Below, in pieces: positions 1 through 8,305 of a stretch of DNA of 64,000 nt; the stretch's first letter is position 1, and every line of letters starts with the position of its first letter. The DNA lies in contig JAJVIK010000019.1 of assembly GCA_022072055.1 (NCBI GenBank), positions 112,514-176,513 of the forward strand, given 5' to 3'. Position numbers and translations under genes: made by a program. This DNA is from a bacterium. GTDB lineage: Bacteria > Hinthialibacterota > Hinthialibacteria > OLB16. The notes below the pieces were generated by a model, which was given only the letters and a program-made list of their open reading frames with translations, ran no database searches and was not told where the DNA came from.

Positions 1-625
1 TCTCCAGCATCGCCAGCATCCGATTCACCCGAACCAGGAAGAGGTTGTAGGCCGCGGCGGCCGGCATGGCGGCCAAAAGGCCGAAGACAGTGGTGACCAG
101 CGCGGCGGAAATGCCGGGGGCAATGTCCTTAATCGAGGGGGCCGCCGCGCGGTCCATGGCCTGGAACACCTCCAGAATCCCCCAGACAGTGCCGAGCAAC
201 CCCATCAGCGGACTGATCGAAGCGGTCATGGTCAGGACCGACAGGCCCCTTTGAAGCAGGATTTCGGTTTCGGTGATGGCGCGTTCCGAGGCGCGCTCCA
301 CGCCTTCGACCACCTCGGCGCGAATCACCGCCATGTTCGAGTCCCCACGCGGGGCCAGAAGGTGAATCTCCCGGTAGCAGGCTTGGAAGAGCTTGCTGGC
401 CGGGTTACCCCTGGAGTGAACAGTCTGCTCGTAAAGGGCGTCGAGATTACCCCCCAGATGGTCGAAAAGCTGGCGAAACTGCTCAAGTTCACGCTCCCCG
501 CGCCGGAACTGGCGCGCCTTGAACAGGATGATCGCCCAGGAGAAAATCGAGGCGCAAATGATGGCGAGAACGATAACTCGTCCCGCCCAGCTGGAATCCA
601 AATAACCTGAAACAAGCGTTCCCAT
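1..625 (-). CDS. MotA/TolQ/ExbB proton channel family protein (3' end cut by window)
   Basis: This is the large channel subunit of a TolQ/ExbB-type proton-driven motor in the inner membrane, which normally couples proton flow to a TolR/ExbD partner. I translated the reverse strand directly: a short N-terminal segment leads into a membrane helix (VIVLAIICASIFSWAIILF), then a cytoplasmic stretch, then the family hallmark SPLMGLLGTVWGILEVF and a final helix region (GISAALVTTVFGLLAAMPAAAAY). The start ATG lies at 623-625. The C-terminus runs off the left edge, so the expected TolR/ExbD partner would lie outside the window. The LysM lipoprotein upstream on the same strand suggests an envelope-integrity operon. 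The family is certain; whether it is TolQ or ExbB cannot be decided here. Confidence 0.93.
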   Translation of the reverse strand, partial: MGTLVSGYLDSSWAGRVIVLAIICASIFSWAIILFKARQFRRGERELEQFRQLFDHLGGNLDALYEQTVHSRGNPASKLFQACYREIHLLAPRGDSNMAVIRAEVVEGVERASERAITETEILLQRGLSVLTMTASISPLMGLLGTVWGILEVFQAMDRAAAPSIKDIAPGISAALVTTVFGLLAAMPAAAAYNLFLVRVNRMLAMLE

Positions 626-807
626 GGCACCTGCTCAACTCCCTCGCGCCCTCCCCGGAGAAATGCCCTGAGGGACTCCGCGCGAGGTTCTGAAGAATGA
701 GCCCCTGCTTCCCCTCGGGGTCTCTAAACGAAACGTGCCCCAGACCGCGCGGTCGCGGCCGGGAGCGCCCACGATTCAACTCCAGGATGGGTCATACGCC
801 GATTCCC

Positions 808-1638
808 TTACGGAATTGCCAGGGATTGGCCCATCCTGAGACCGCTGGGGTCGGTGAGTCCATTGAGTTCCTGGATCTCATCTTGGGAAACGCTGAAGCG
901 TTTCGCAATGGTCGAGAGGGTGTCCCCCGGACGGACCTTGTAGGTGCGCGAGGCTTTAGCCACCTTGGTCTTGGTTTCCCCCGGCATGGGAGGAAGCGTG
1001 TCCGGCACAAACGACCCTGCGGTGTCGGTGGACACGCCGGCGGTCGGGCCTTCCACGGTGGTCGACGAGGCGGAGGACTTGGTCGTGGGGGCGCCGCTTG
1101 AAGGGGAACCGTGGGTTGAGGCTGACGGGGCCGAGCCTTCCTCGCCAAACTCCTCCATCAGGACCTGGATGACATTCTTGGTTTCAGCGCGGAGCGAATC
1201 GAAGGTCTTTTCGAGATTCTCCACCTTGCGGCCCAGAGCCTGGGTCTCACGCGAGTTCTCGGTCACCTTGCGCTCCAGGGCGGCCACCGAACTCCGCTCC
1301 CCAGGGGCCATCGAGACCGAGGCGCCGGCGCCGGTTTTGACATCCGCGTAGTTCTGACGCAGGCTCGAAAGCTCCTCGGCCATATCCGCCTGCTTGAGGG
1401 TCACTTCATTGAGACGGTCCTCCAGTTGGAGGGCCGCGCCGGAGGGCGCCCCCTTGGCGGACTGGGTCTCCTTATTCTTCAAATTGAGGGAGTGGATTTT
1501 CCGGTCCAGGGTGTCGAGGTCCTTCTGAATCCCCTCGATCTGGCGGGTGTAACACCCCCCCAGCAGAACACAAGCGGAAATTGCCAGGATCGCGCGCGCG
1601 TGGCGCGCCGGTGAATTTCGGCGCAAAGCCCCAATCAT
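808..1638 (-). CDS. coiled-coil lipoprotein with C-terminal LysM domain
   Basis: This is a predicted lipoprotein of 276 residues. The N-terminus has a basic start, a hydrophobic stretch and a lipobox (LLGGC), so it should be lipid-anchored. Residues about 25-160 are rich in Lys, Glu, Leu and Asp with heptad-like spacing, consistent with a coiled coil. A Ser/Thr/Pro/Ala-rich linker follows, and the last 45 residues form a LysM motif (YKVRPGDTLSTIAKRF, then NGLTDPSGLRMGQSLAIP) that binds peptidoglycan. The start at 1638 is preferred over an in-frame codon 51 bases upstream because it puts the signal peptide at the N-terminus and has a GGGGGAG ribosome site. It lies just upstream of the TolQ/ExbB gene, so a Pal/YbgF-like wall-anchoring role is plausible but inferred. 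Confidence 0.85.
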   Translation of the reverse strand: MIGALRRNSPARHARAILAISACVLLGGCYTRQIEGIQKDLDTLDRKIHSLNLKNKETQSAKGAPSGAALQLEDRLNEVTLKQADMAEELSSLRQNYADVKTGAGASVSMAPGERSSVAALERKVTENSRETQALGRKVENLEKTFDSLRAETKNVIQVLMEEFGEEGSAPSASTHGSPSSGAPTTKSSASSTTVEGPTAGVSTDTAGSFVPDTLPPMPGETKTKVAKASRTYKVRPGDTLSTIAKRFSVSQDEIQELNGLTDPSGLRMGQSLAIP

Positions 1639-1753
1639 TTCGATTCTCCCCCTTAGAATGATCCGAACCCCTCTCGCATGTCCCCACATGCGTCCCCTGG
1701 AAGGGCCGGTGAATCACGTCGCTTCGGTTCATGCCCGCGCGGATCCCCCGCGC

Positions 1754-2230
1754 TCAGAGGTCGGTGTCGAAGCGCTCGACCTCTCGCAACGCCATCTTGT
1801 GCAGGCGCATCTCAATCACGGATCGAATATCCCGGCCGCGAAACAGGAAACACTTGATGACCGGGAATGCCATCACCACGGCCCAGAACCCGATCGGCCA
1901 ATAGCACCACCACACCCCGGGGTACAGGAACACATTCAGCGCGACCAGGGCGCCGGAGACCAGGACATAGGCGATCAGCAGCTTGATGGTGTTGAACTTC
2001 ATCTCAGCCACGCGTCTGGCGCGGAGGTAACTCTCGCTGTTGGCCTCATAGAACGAGGCCGGGAGCTCCACCGCCTGGGGTTTGAGCGCGGGCTTGGGCG
2101 GCGGGGTCGGCGCCGGGTTTCTCGGCGTGGGCTTGTCGTGGATCCGTTGTCGAAAGAGCGGGTCGCTTTGATCCAGCGTGAAGACATCACGCTGCGGTTC
2201 TTGGCTGGAATAATCGACAGGCGTCGGCAC
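1754..2230 (-). CDS. 2TM domain protein with Pro-rich N-terminus
   Basis: This 158-residue protein has a cytoplasmic-looking N-terminal half containing a Pro-rich run around residues 33-50, followed by two closely spaced membrane helices (LLIAYVLVSGALVALNVFLY and WPIGFWAVVMAFPVIKCFLF) with a short aromatic loop (PGVWWCYW). The helix pair and the charged tail match the small 2TM family found in many bacteria, sometimes fused to histidine kinases. It is the first gene of the leftward group with the LysM lipoprotein and the TolQ/ExbB gene, separated from the former by about 115 bases. No enzymatic motif is visible, and its function is unknown. Confidence 0.7.
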   Translation of the reverse strand: MPTPVDYSSQEPQRDVFTLDQSDPLFRQRIHDKPTPRNPAPTPPPKPALKPQAVELPASFYEANSESYLRARRVAEMKFNTIKLLIAYVLVSGALVALNVFLYPGVWWCYWPIGFWAVVMAFPVIKCFLFRGRDIRSVIEMRLHKMALREVERFDTDL

Positions 2231-2595
2231 AGCGTTCTCCCCCTTTTCCCCTCACTGCCGGTTGACCCAACAGTTTTCCCCGCATCGGTCGATAACGATC
2301 CCGGAAGAATCCAAGAGCCCACCCCGGAACCGTGATCCATTCAAACCACCGGGTCCCTTTTCCCGGCTTGTAAGGCGCCCTCGACACTCAGGCAAAACGG
2401 CTGCGGGTCGCCTCGCCGAGGATACTAAACCGCTCCCTTCGCCCATGTCAAGCGATTATTGAGCCTGACCGCCCTAACTTTAGTAAACCACACAAGTTAA
2501 ATCACACCAGCCTGGGCCGATGGACAGGGTGCGAATCTCCCCTTAAGATTGAGAAGGTCTGAAGTTTCGGAAATTCTTGCTGGGAGGCGCGCATC
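2231..2595. other. intergenic region between divergent genes
   Basis: This gap separates the leftward 2TM gene from the rightward bacterioferritin-like gene, so both promoters should lie here. The part around 2470-2510 is AT-richer than its surroundings. A GGGAGG ribosome site sits nine bases before the rightward ATG. I found no convincing RNA gene or coding frame. Confidence 0.5.
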
Positions 2596-3060
2596 ATGGC
2601 TAAGCCCAAGAAGGGGAAGGTCCTGGAACACCTGATCCAGGCTTACACAATGGAATGCGAGACCATCCTCAACTATCTCGCCAACTCAGTCATGCTGGAT
2701 GGGGTCCGCGCCGAGGAGATCAAGTCCAGCCTCGCCGCCGATGTCGCCGAGGAGCTCACCCACGCCACCGAGCTCGCCAAGCGGATTAAGCAGGTGGGAG
2801 GACGAGTGCCCGGCTCGCTTAGCCTGGATTTCGGCCAGAAGGTCCTCCAACCCCCCAAGGACACCACGGATGTCACCGGTGTCATCAAGGGAGTGATCGC
2901 CGCCGAGCAAGCGGCCATCGACAACTACAAGAAGTGCATCAAGGCCTGTGAACAGGAAGATGATTATGTCTCGCAGGACCTGTGCATTCGCACCCTGGCG
3001 GATGAGGAGGGGCACCTGATCCAGTTCAAGGGGTTCCTCAAAGAGTATGAGAAAAGGTGA
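2596..3060 (+). CDS. bacterioferritin/ferritin-like diiron protein
   Basis: This 154-residue all-helical protein has the complete set of bacterioferritin ferroxidase ligands in the right spacing: E20, E53-x-x-H56, E104 and E137-x-x-H140. Families of this type oxidise and store iron or detoxify peroxide. The loop between helices two and three is about ten residues longer than in E. coli bacterioferritin. I did not identify the methionine that would bind haem at a dimer interface, so haem binding is unproven. A GGGAGG ribosome site precedes the start. The stop codon overlaps the start of the transglutaminase gene by 14 bases, which indicates co-transcription. It could alternatively be called a Dps-like or generic ferritin-like domain protein. 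Confidence 0.85.
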   Translation: MAKPKKGKVLEHLIQAYTMECETILNYLANSVMLDGVRAEEIKSSLAADVAEELTHATELAKRIKQVGGRVPGSLSLDFGQKVLQPPKDTTDVTGVIKGVIAAEQAAIDNYKKCIKACEQEDDYVSQDLCIRTLADEEGHLIQFKGFLKEYEKR

Positions 3061-4684
3061 CCCTGAATTGATCCCCTCGAAGACGCTGATCTTGACCCTG
3101 TTGCTCCTGACCCCCGCATCGATTGGGGCAACCTCCCACCGGGAGAACTGGATGGGAGCCTATTTGAACCATTCCAAGATCGGGCACAGTGTGCTCGTGC
3201 TTGAGCCGACCGAGCGCTTCCCGTCCGAAATCAAGGGAAAACTGGCCCCGCCGGAGGGAGCGGATGAGCCGGGTGGAAAGCAGCTGTTCGCCGAGTCTGA
3301 GATTGGGATCAAGGCTTATGGCAAGCGCAAGCCACTGGCTTGGATGGTGGCGGCGGCGCTCAAGGCTGATTTTTCCCTTTCACGGCTCGCGTTCCGGATG
3401 GAAAGCGACGATTCCCGGACCGATATTCGCGCGCGGGTGACCACTCGGGGGCTGGAGGTTGAGGTGGAATCCTCCGGCGACACCCGGCATCAGGTCCTCC
3501 CGCTCGAGCTGGGCCGAGTCTACCTGGCCGAGGCGCTCCCGGCGCGGTTGGCGGCGCTCCTCTCCGAGGGCCAGGATATCGAGGGCGAGTATCCGGTTTT
3601 CGAGCCGCACCAGCTTTCGGTGGCCGAATGGGGGGTTCGTCTGGAGGGGACCGAGCTGCTCGATGTGGGCGGACGCTCACTGACCACCTATCGGGTCGAA
3701 CAGGACACGGGCGGATTCAAACCTTTGACTTGGTTTGACTCCTCGGGATGGGTCTGGAAGGAATGGGCCCCGCTGGGGGAGCGTGTCGGGTATCTCTCCT
3801 TCTCCGAGAGTCGCGAACAGGCGCTCAATCTCGATTATGTCCATCCGGATGTTTCCCTCGGCGCCACGATCGAAGGGGAGCGCGATCCGGACCTGATGTA
3901 TTCCACCTCGGTTGAGGCCGGGCGCGCGATCTCGGATCCCGGGGCGGTCCGCCGAATGGTGGTGGATCTCTACGAGTTTGACCTGGAACGCCCCTTCCCC
4001 TTCGATGAGTATCAGAGAAAGCTCCCGGGAAACCCAAGCCAAACCCCCGATCGCCCCTCGGCTTTTCGTCTGGAGGTGATTCAGGCCACTCCGCCAGTCG
4101 AGACATCGGGGGCGAGACTTGCCTCGGATCTGCCCGCGAAGTTGCGCCACCACCTGGAGCCGGAGGCGATGGTTCAGGTCGGGCATGCGGAAATCCAGGC
4201 CCGCGCCGCCGAAATTGTTCGTGGGATTTCGGACCCATGGGACAAGGCGCTCGCGATTCACGCCTGGATGGGGAAGAACATCCGAACCGAGTTTCGGATC
4301 ACCATGCCCTCAGCCATTGAGGTGCTGCACACCGCCAAGGGGGACTGCAACGAGCAAGCGCACCTCTTCGCGGCGCTGGCGCGAGCGGCGGGGGTTCCCG
4401 CTCGGATCGTGTCAGGGCTGGTTTACCAGCGCGGGGCATTCTACTACCACGCCTGGAATGAGGTCCTGGTCGGTGTGGCCCCGGAGCGGTGGATTCCGAT
4501 GGACGCCACGCTCCGCCAGACCATCGCCGACGCCACCCACATCAAGTTCGGCGAAGGCGGGGTTTCCGAGCAGAGCTACATCACCGGCCTGATTGGAAAA
4601 ATTCGCGCGACCATTCTCGAGATCGAAACGGATGATCCGGATCAAGCAACTCACCCGGCGATTCGGCCGGACAATCGCGGTTAA
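3047..4684 (+). CDS. secreted transglutaminase-like protease domain protein
   Basis: This 545-residue protein begins with a signal peptide-like segment (LILTLLLLTPASIGATS). A large N-terminal region without recognised motifs follows. The C-terminal quarter is a transglutaminase-like fold with an intact triad: C434 in KGDCNEQAHL, H468 in YYHAWNEV and D486 in PMDATLRQ. Such papain-like domains act as proteases or peptide cross-linkers; the substrate is unknown. The start overlaps the preceding ferritin-like gene, and the 3' end overlaps the ABC ATPase gene by 53 bases, so the three form a tight operon. The next methionine would remove the signal peptide, which supports the upstream start. Similar proteins of unknown role occur in planctomycete-like genomes beside ABC transporters. 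Confidence 0.85.
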   Translation: MRKGDPELIPSKTLILTLLLLTPASIGATSHRENWMGAYLNHSKIGHSVLVLEPTERFPSEIKGKLAPPEGADEPGGKQLFAESEIGIKAYGKRKPLAWMVAAALKADFSLSRLAFRMESDDSRTDIRARVTTRGLEVEVESSGDTRHQVLPLELGRVYLAEALPARLAALLSEGQDIEGEYPVFEPHQLSVAEWGVRLEGTELLDVGGRSLTTYRVEQDTGGFKPLTWFDSSGWVWKEWAPLGERVGYLSFSESREQALNLDYVHPDVSLGATIEGERDPDLMYSTSVEAGRAISDPGAVRRMVVDLYEFDLERPFPFDEYQRKLPGNPSQTPDRPSAFRLEVIQATPPVETSGARLASDLPAKLRHHLEPEAMVQVGHAEIQARAAEIVRGISDPWDKALAIHAWMGKNIRTEFRITMPSAIEVLHTAKGDCNEQAHLFAALARAAGVPARIVSGLVYQRGAFYYHAWNEVLVGVAPERWIPMDATLRQTIADATHIKFGEGGVSEQSYITGLIGKIRATILEIETDDPDQATHPAIRPDNRG

Positions 4685-5393
4685 CAGCCTCGATCTGACG
4701 ATCGGGAAGGGGGGAATCTTCGGATTCCTCGGTCCCAACGGCGCCGGGAAGACCACCACGATCCGCATGATGGTGGGGCTGCTTGCCCCCTCGGAGGGGA
4801 CCATCCTATTCGGGGAGGATGGGCGCGCGCTGGATATCCGCGTCGACAGCCTCGCCGCCCGCAGGCAGCTCGGGTACGTTCCGGACGCCCCTTTTCTCTA
4901 CGAGAAGCTCACCGGCAGGGAACACCTTCGCTTTGTCGGGGAATTGTACAAGGTTCCCCGGAGGCCGCTTGAGGCCGAGATCGATGCCTTCATCGATCTG
5001 TTCAACCTTCGCTCGGTGGCGGATCAGCCCATTGAGGGGTACTCCCATGGGATGCGTCAGAAGGTGGTTATGTCCGCGGCGCTGCTCCATCGCCCCGAAT
5101 ATCTGATCGTGGACGAGCCGATGGTGGGGCTGGATCCCCGCGCGGCCCGGATTGTGAAGGATCTGTTCGTCCGCCTCGCGCGCGAACGCGGAACAACCCT
5201 GTTCATCTCCACCCACAGTCTCGATCTGGCCGAGGAGATCTGCGACCGGATCGGAATTATCTCCTCGGGCCGTTTGGTGGCGGTCGGCAACAAGGAAGAG
5301 CTGCGTGAAACCTCGCGCAAGCGGGACTCGCGCCTGGAGGAAATCTTCCTCGCGCTCACCGAGGAGGAAACCTCGGACATGGAAGTGGGGTAG
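4632..5393 (+). CDS. ABC transporter ATP-binding protein (ABC-2/drug-export type)
   Basis: This is a 253-residue nucleotide-binding subunit with Walker A GPNGAGKT at residues 34-41, signature YSHGMRQKV, Walker B LIVDEPMVGLD and H-loop STHSLDLAEE. The sequence most resembles ATPases that drive ABC-2 exporters (CcmA/NatA group). The ATG at 4632 is chosen because the family normally begins close to the first strand (MIRIKQLTRRFG), although it lies inside the preceding gene. No permease gene follows; the next genes are on the other strand. It is therefore an orphan ATPase here, and its membrane partner must be elsewhere or the operon has been cut down. Confidence 0.9.
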   Translation: MIRIKQLTRRFGRTIAVNSLDLTIGKGGIFGFLGPNGAGKTTTIRMMVGLLAPSEGTILFGEDGRALDIRVDSLAARRQLGYVPDAPFLYEKLTGREHLRFVGELYKVPRRPLEAEIDAFIDLFNLRSVADQPIEGYSHGMRQKVVMSAALLHRPEYLIVDEPMVGLDPRAARIVKDLFVRLARERGTTLFISTHSLDLAEEICDRIGIISSGRLVAVGNKEELRETSRKRDSRLEEIFLALTEEETSDMEVG

Positions 5394-5441
5394 GCCGCGC
5401 TGGGAGCTTGCCGGCGCGTGAATCCTTTCTCGCGCCTTGCC

Positions 5442-5744
5442 TCATTTCCCCCTCATGCTCCGAATCGCATCCAACTCCCTCCAATACTCGGCGATGGCTT
5501 CCCTGCCCCTCTCGGTGAGCCGGTAACATGTGCGAGTCACTTTGCCGTTGAAACCCTTGAGCACCTGGACATACCCCGCCTGCGCCAAGCGGTCCACATG
5601 CGACGAGAGGTTTCCCTTGGTCATCCCGAGAGCCGAAAGGAGAAACTTGAAATCCGCCTCATCCACCCCGGAGAGGACCATCAGGAGACGGAGCCTGGCG
5701 GGTTCGTGGATGACTCGATCCAAACCAGTGGGGGTCTCGCTCAT
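5442..5744 (-). CDS. winged-helix transcriptional regulator (HTH_34-type)
   Basis: This 100-residue protein is almost entirely one winged-helix DNA-binding domain. It opens with LDRVIHEPARLRLLMVLS, continues with the recognition-helix segment LGMTKGNLSSHVDRL and then the wing (AGYVQVLKGF). This matches the small MarR/ArsR-related family known as winged helix DNA-binding or HTH_34. It has no sensor domain, so the neighbouring membrane protein may provide the signal. The gene follows the membrane protein by three bases on the same strand and is surely co-transcribed. A clear paralogue lies at 48894-49187, also beside a six-helix membrane protein; shared positions include VIH-P-RL-LM, T-GNL--H---L--AGY-QV-K-F-G. 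Confidence 0.85.
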   Translation of the reverse strand: MSETPTGLDRVIHEPARLRLLMVLSGVDEADFKFLLSALGMTKGNLSSHVDRLAQAGYVQVLKGFNGKVTRTCYRLTERGREAIAEYWRELDAIRSMRGK

Positions 5745-5747
5745 GGG

Positions 5748-6473
5748 TCACTCCTCGGCGCGCGCGATTTCCCGCAGGCGCTTGAGGGCATGGCGGCCCT
5801 GGAAGTGCCCGATCAGACCACACAGGGTCCCGTAGCCCACGGTCGGGATCAACATGTTGAGGGAAGGCCAGTCCTCAGACTGAATCGGGACCCCGGCAAT
5901 GACAAGGATCGCGTGCAGGGTGTAGAGGCCCGGCCAGAGAAAGGGAATCCACCCTGCCACCGGTCGCAGCCAAACCGAAAGGAAGACCAGGAAGGGCGCG
6001 ACATAAAGGGCGGAGACCGGCTGCATGTAGCGGATCGGGATGAAGCCCGCCATGCCGAGAGCCACGGACGCCAGGATACAAACCATGAAGAGGCTGACCG
6101 CGAAGGCCACCCAGGCCTTCCCCCTGTCGGTTGTGGGGACACTGGAGCCGAGCGACACATGACCTTCACGCGAGTACATCCGCGCGGCGACTTTCTCCAG
6201 CCACTTTCCTCCCCACCAGGGATTGGCGAACCAGAAACAGAATCCGACCCCCGCCCCCGCAACCGCCATCGAAGCCCAAAACATCGGCAGGTTCCCCGCG
6301 CGGTAGGCTTTGCCTCCCAGGTACGAACCCCCTCCGATCGCAGCTGAGAGGAGCAGATAGATGAGCATGAAGAGCAGAAACGGAAGGGTCCGGTTCTGGG
6401 CATATCGCCGTGTCCACTTGGGGATGGCTTTGAGGTCTTCCAAGGTGTCCTTTGAGGTGTCTTGGTGGGTCAT
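5748..6473 (-). CDS. six-helix integral membrane protein paired with winged-helix regulator
   Basis: This 241-residue protein has a short charged N-terminus and six predicted membrane helices, for example PFLLFMLIYLLLSAAIGGG, WASMAVAGAGVGFCFWF and FAVSLFMVCILASVALGM. It has no transport or enzymatic signature. The start at 6473 is favoured over an ATG seven codons upstream because AAAGGAGG sits eight bases before it. It is the first gene of a two-gene unit with the winged-helix regulator. The arrangement recurs at 48331-49187, where the membrane protein also has six helices but little obvious sequence identity. It may be the regulator's target or its membrane-bound signal input. Confidence 0.75.
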   Translation of the reverse strand: MTHQDTSKDTLEDLKAIPKWTRRYAQNRTLPFLLFMLIYLLLSAAIGGGSYLGGKAYRAGNLPMFWASMAVAGAGVGFCFWFANPWWGGKWLEKVAARMYSREGHVSLGSSVPTTDRGKAWVAFAVSLFMVCILASVALGMAGFIPIRYMQPVSALYVAPFLVFLSVWLRPVAGWIPFLWPGLYTLHAILVIAGVPIQSEDWPSLNMLIPTVGYGTLCGLIGHFQGRHALKRLREIARAEE

Positions 6474-6502
6474 GTGAAGTTCCTCCTTTCGCACCTGCCG
6501 GA

Positions 6503-6531
6503 ATCATGTCACAAACCGGTCTGCACCACAA
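6503..6531 (-). promoter_or_regulatory. possible promoter of the 5748-6473 operon with 17-bp direct repeats
   Basis: On the reverse strand a TTGTGG (6526-6531) and a CATGAT (6503-6508) are 17 bases apart, resembling a weak sigma-70 promoter. The octamer GGTTTGTG occurs twice with a 17-base period and overlaps this element, which could be an operator. The sequence differs from the operator of the paralogous unit, so this is tentative. Confidence 0.3.
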
Positions 6532-6637
6532 ACCATTTCAGCCCCCGAAGCGAGAATCTCCCTTAACATGCATGAAATCAGTGGGTTACCGCCGAAAGAA
6601 GAGGAAGAAACGGGGAGATTCAGCCAGTCAGGCCGCT

Positions 6638-7966
6638 TCAAAGGCGAGTCTCCTCGGGCTTGCGCCCCAGGAATCCCCCGGATGGGAGCGCATCGGTCCG
6701 GTATTCGTAGGAGGCGATTAGTTCAAACCCGAACCGTTCAAAATACTTCGGCATGGTGATCGGGGTGAAATAATGGAGGTGGCCGATATTGGCGTAGCCA
6801 TGGTGAGGGTGCATCTTCTGAAGGTGGCTCGCCTTCGACAGGTCCGGAGTGGGAACCTCAACCACCAGAAAGCCGCCGGGCCGCAAGAGTCGGAGCGCCT
6901 TCTCGAAGAATTCCGAGGGTCTTTCCAGGTGCTCCAGTACATGAAACGCAAAGATGAGGTCGTAAGACGCATCCGGACGCTCCAGGCTCCGAACCGTGTC
7001 ATGATGGACAAGCAGCCCCCGGTCCCTTACACACTCCTCGACCAAGCGCCGTCCGGTCTCGATCCCTTCGACCTCAAGCCCAAGTTCCCGGAGCAAGACC
7101 AGGAAGTTTCCACGACCGCATCCGACCTCCAGGGCCTTCGCGCCCTTTCCTGGAAAGGGTAAGTTTGCTTGGTCAAACAGTCCCCGAACCGCCTGGAGGC
7201 GATGCTCGTTGATTTGGGGGATCGCCCACTCCTTCTCAAAATGCTGGAGAATCTCCTCCCCATCGTAGGAATTCAGGAACACATCCTGACTTTCGGGCGG
7301 TTTCTTCAGAACAAACTCAAGGCCGCAGTTCCCGCAGCGGACATTCTTCTGCATGCCATAGTAGAATACAGGTTTGAACCTCCGGCTTCCGCACAGGTCA
7401 CAGGGAAGAGCCGGGTGTCGGCGCCAGTCCCCTTCCAGATAGTGTCGGTTCAGATAGCCCAGGAATTGGGCGACCCCCGAGGCACGAATCGCCGCGATCG
7501 ACCGTGGCAGCGAGGCCAGCTCCCGCGCGAACGCCGCGAGGAAGGTGGGGCTCAACAAGCGCTTACAGAGACGCGCGCACAGGGGCGCTCCTCGACGCCG
7601 GAGTTTGGAGAGGACGGACTCCGCCCGCGCTCTCTTTTCGAGGAGCGAAAGGGGAGGGTCGGAATGGAGCGCCGCGGCTCGAAGATAGGCCTGGTATGCG
7701 CGCGCGCGCATCCGCATCGCCAGAAAGCAGTCCCCGATTTTCTCGAATGAGGCCGGATCCTCCGGGGCGAGCTCGCCGTATTTCTGATAGCACTCGATGG
7801 CTCGCTCCGATTCGCCGCGAAGTTCGTGAAGATAACCTAGATCTCCCCACGCCTTGGCAAATCCCGGATAATCCTCGGTGCAGCGTTTGAGTTCGGCGAT
7901 GGCCTCCTCCACTTTCCCGAAGTGGACAAGGTCGGCGGCAAGTTCGGCGCGCCTCACGGGGTCCAT
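6638..7966 (-). CDS. TPR protein fused to zinc-ribbon class I SAM methyltransferase
   Basis: This protein of about 442 residues starts with two to three TPR-like helical hairpins (AKAWGDLGYLHELRGESERA and neighbours). A basic helical linker follows, then a zinc-ribbon pair (CDLCGSRRF and CGNCGLEF), and then a class I methyltransferase domain with the SAM-binding motif ALEVGCGRGNFL and a post-II region FAFHVLEHLERP. Zinc-ribbon methyltransferases of this type often modify sugars or small metabolites. The reading frame stays open to 8209, but the added N-terminus is Arg/Ser/Pro-rich and looks non-coding, so I prefer the ATG at 7966 just before the first TPR. It is divergent from the pseudopilin gene, and no partner gene is obvious. 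Confidence 0.8.
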   Translation of the reverse strand: MDPVRRAELAADLVHFGKVEEAIAELKRCTEDYPGFAKAWGDLGYLHELRGESERAIECYQKYGELAPEDPASFEKIGDCFLAMRMRARAYQAYLRAAALHSDPPLSLLEKRARAESVLSKLRRRGAPLCARLCKRLLSPTFLAAFARELASLPRSIAAIRASGVAQFLGYLNRHYLEGDWRRHPALPCDLCGSRRFKPVFYYGMQKNVRCGNCGLEFVLKKPPESQDVFLNSYDGEEILQHFEKEWAIPQINEHRLQAVRGLFDQANLPFPGKGAKALEVGCGRGNFLVLLRELGLEVEGIETGRRLVEECVRDRGLLVHHDTVRSLERPDASYDLIFAFHVLEHLERPSEFFEKALRLLRPGGFLVVEVPTPDLSKASHLQKMHPHHGYANIGHLHYFTPITMPKYFERFGFELIASYEYRTDALPSGGFLGRKPEETRL

Positions 7967-8305
7967 GCCGACCGTCGAGGGCCCGGCCGCTGAATTGTCC
8001 TGTCCACACACTTCGAGAGTCCTCGTGCTTTCCGTTCCCGGCGCCGATTTCGCGCCGCCGACGCGCGGCATTGTGGTGGAGAGGCGCGCGCTCGCGCAAG
8101 TGGACGCGGGGAGAAGACAGCCCGCCCTTTCCTTGAGCGCGTCATCATCCCTTGAACCGCGCGCGCGAATCCTTTCTCGCGCCAGACGAAGCATCAGGGG
8201 GACATGCATCCTATTTGACTCGCCCAGAGGAGGGAGGGCATGTTTTCCCCGCTTGCTTCGGGGTATGATCCCTGCGCTTCATACATGAAACAAAGGCGGA
8301 CCCTC
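7967..8305. other. intergenic region between methyltransferase and pseudopilin genes
   Basis: This gap separates two divergent genes and should contain both promoters. A leftward frame is open through most of it, but its predicted peptide is low-complexity and unlike a protein. A longer leftward start at 8209 cannot be excluded. I see no RNA gene. Confidence 0.4.
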
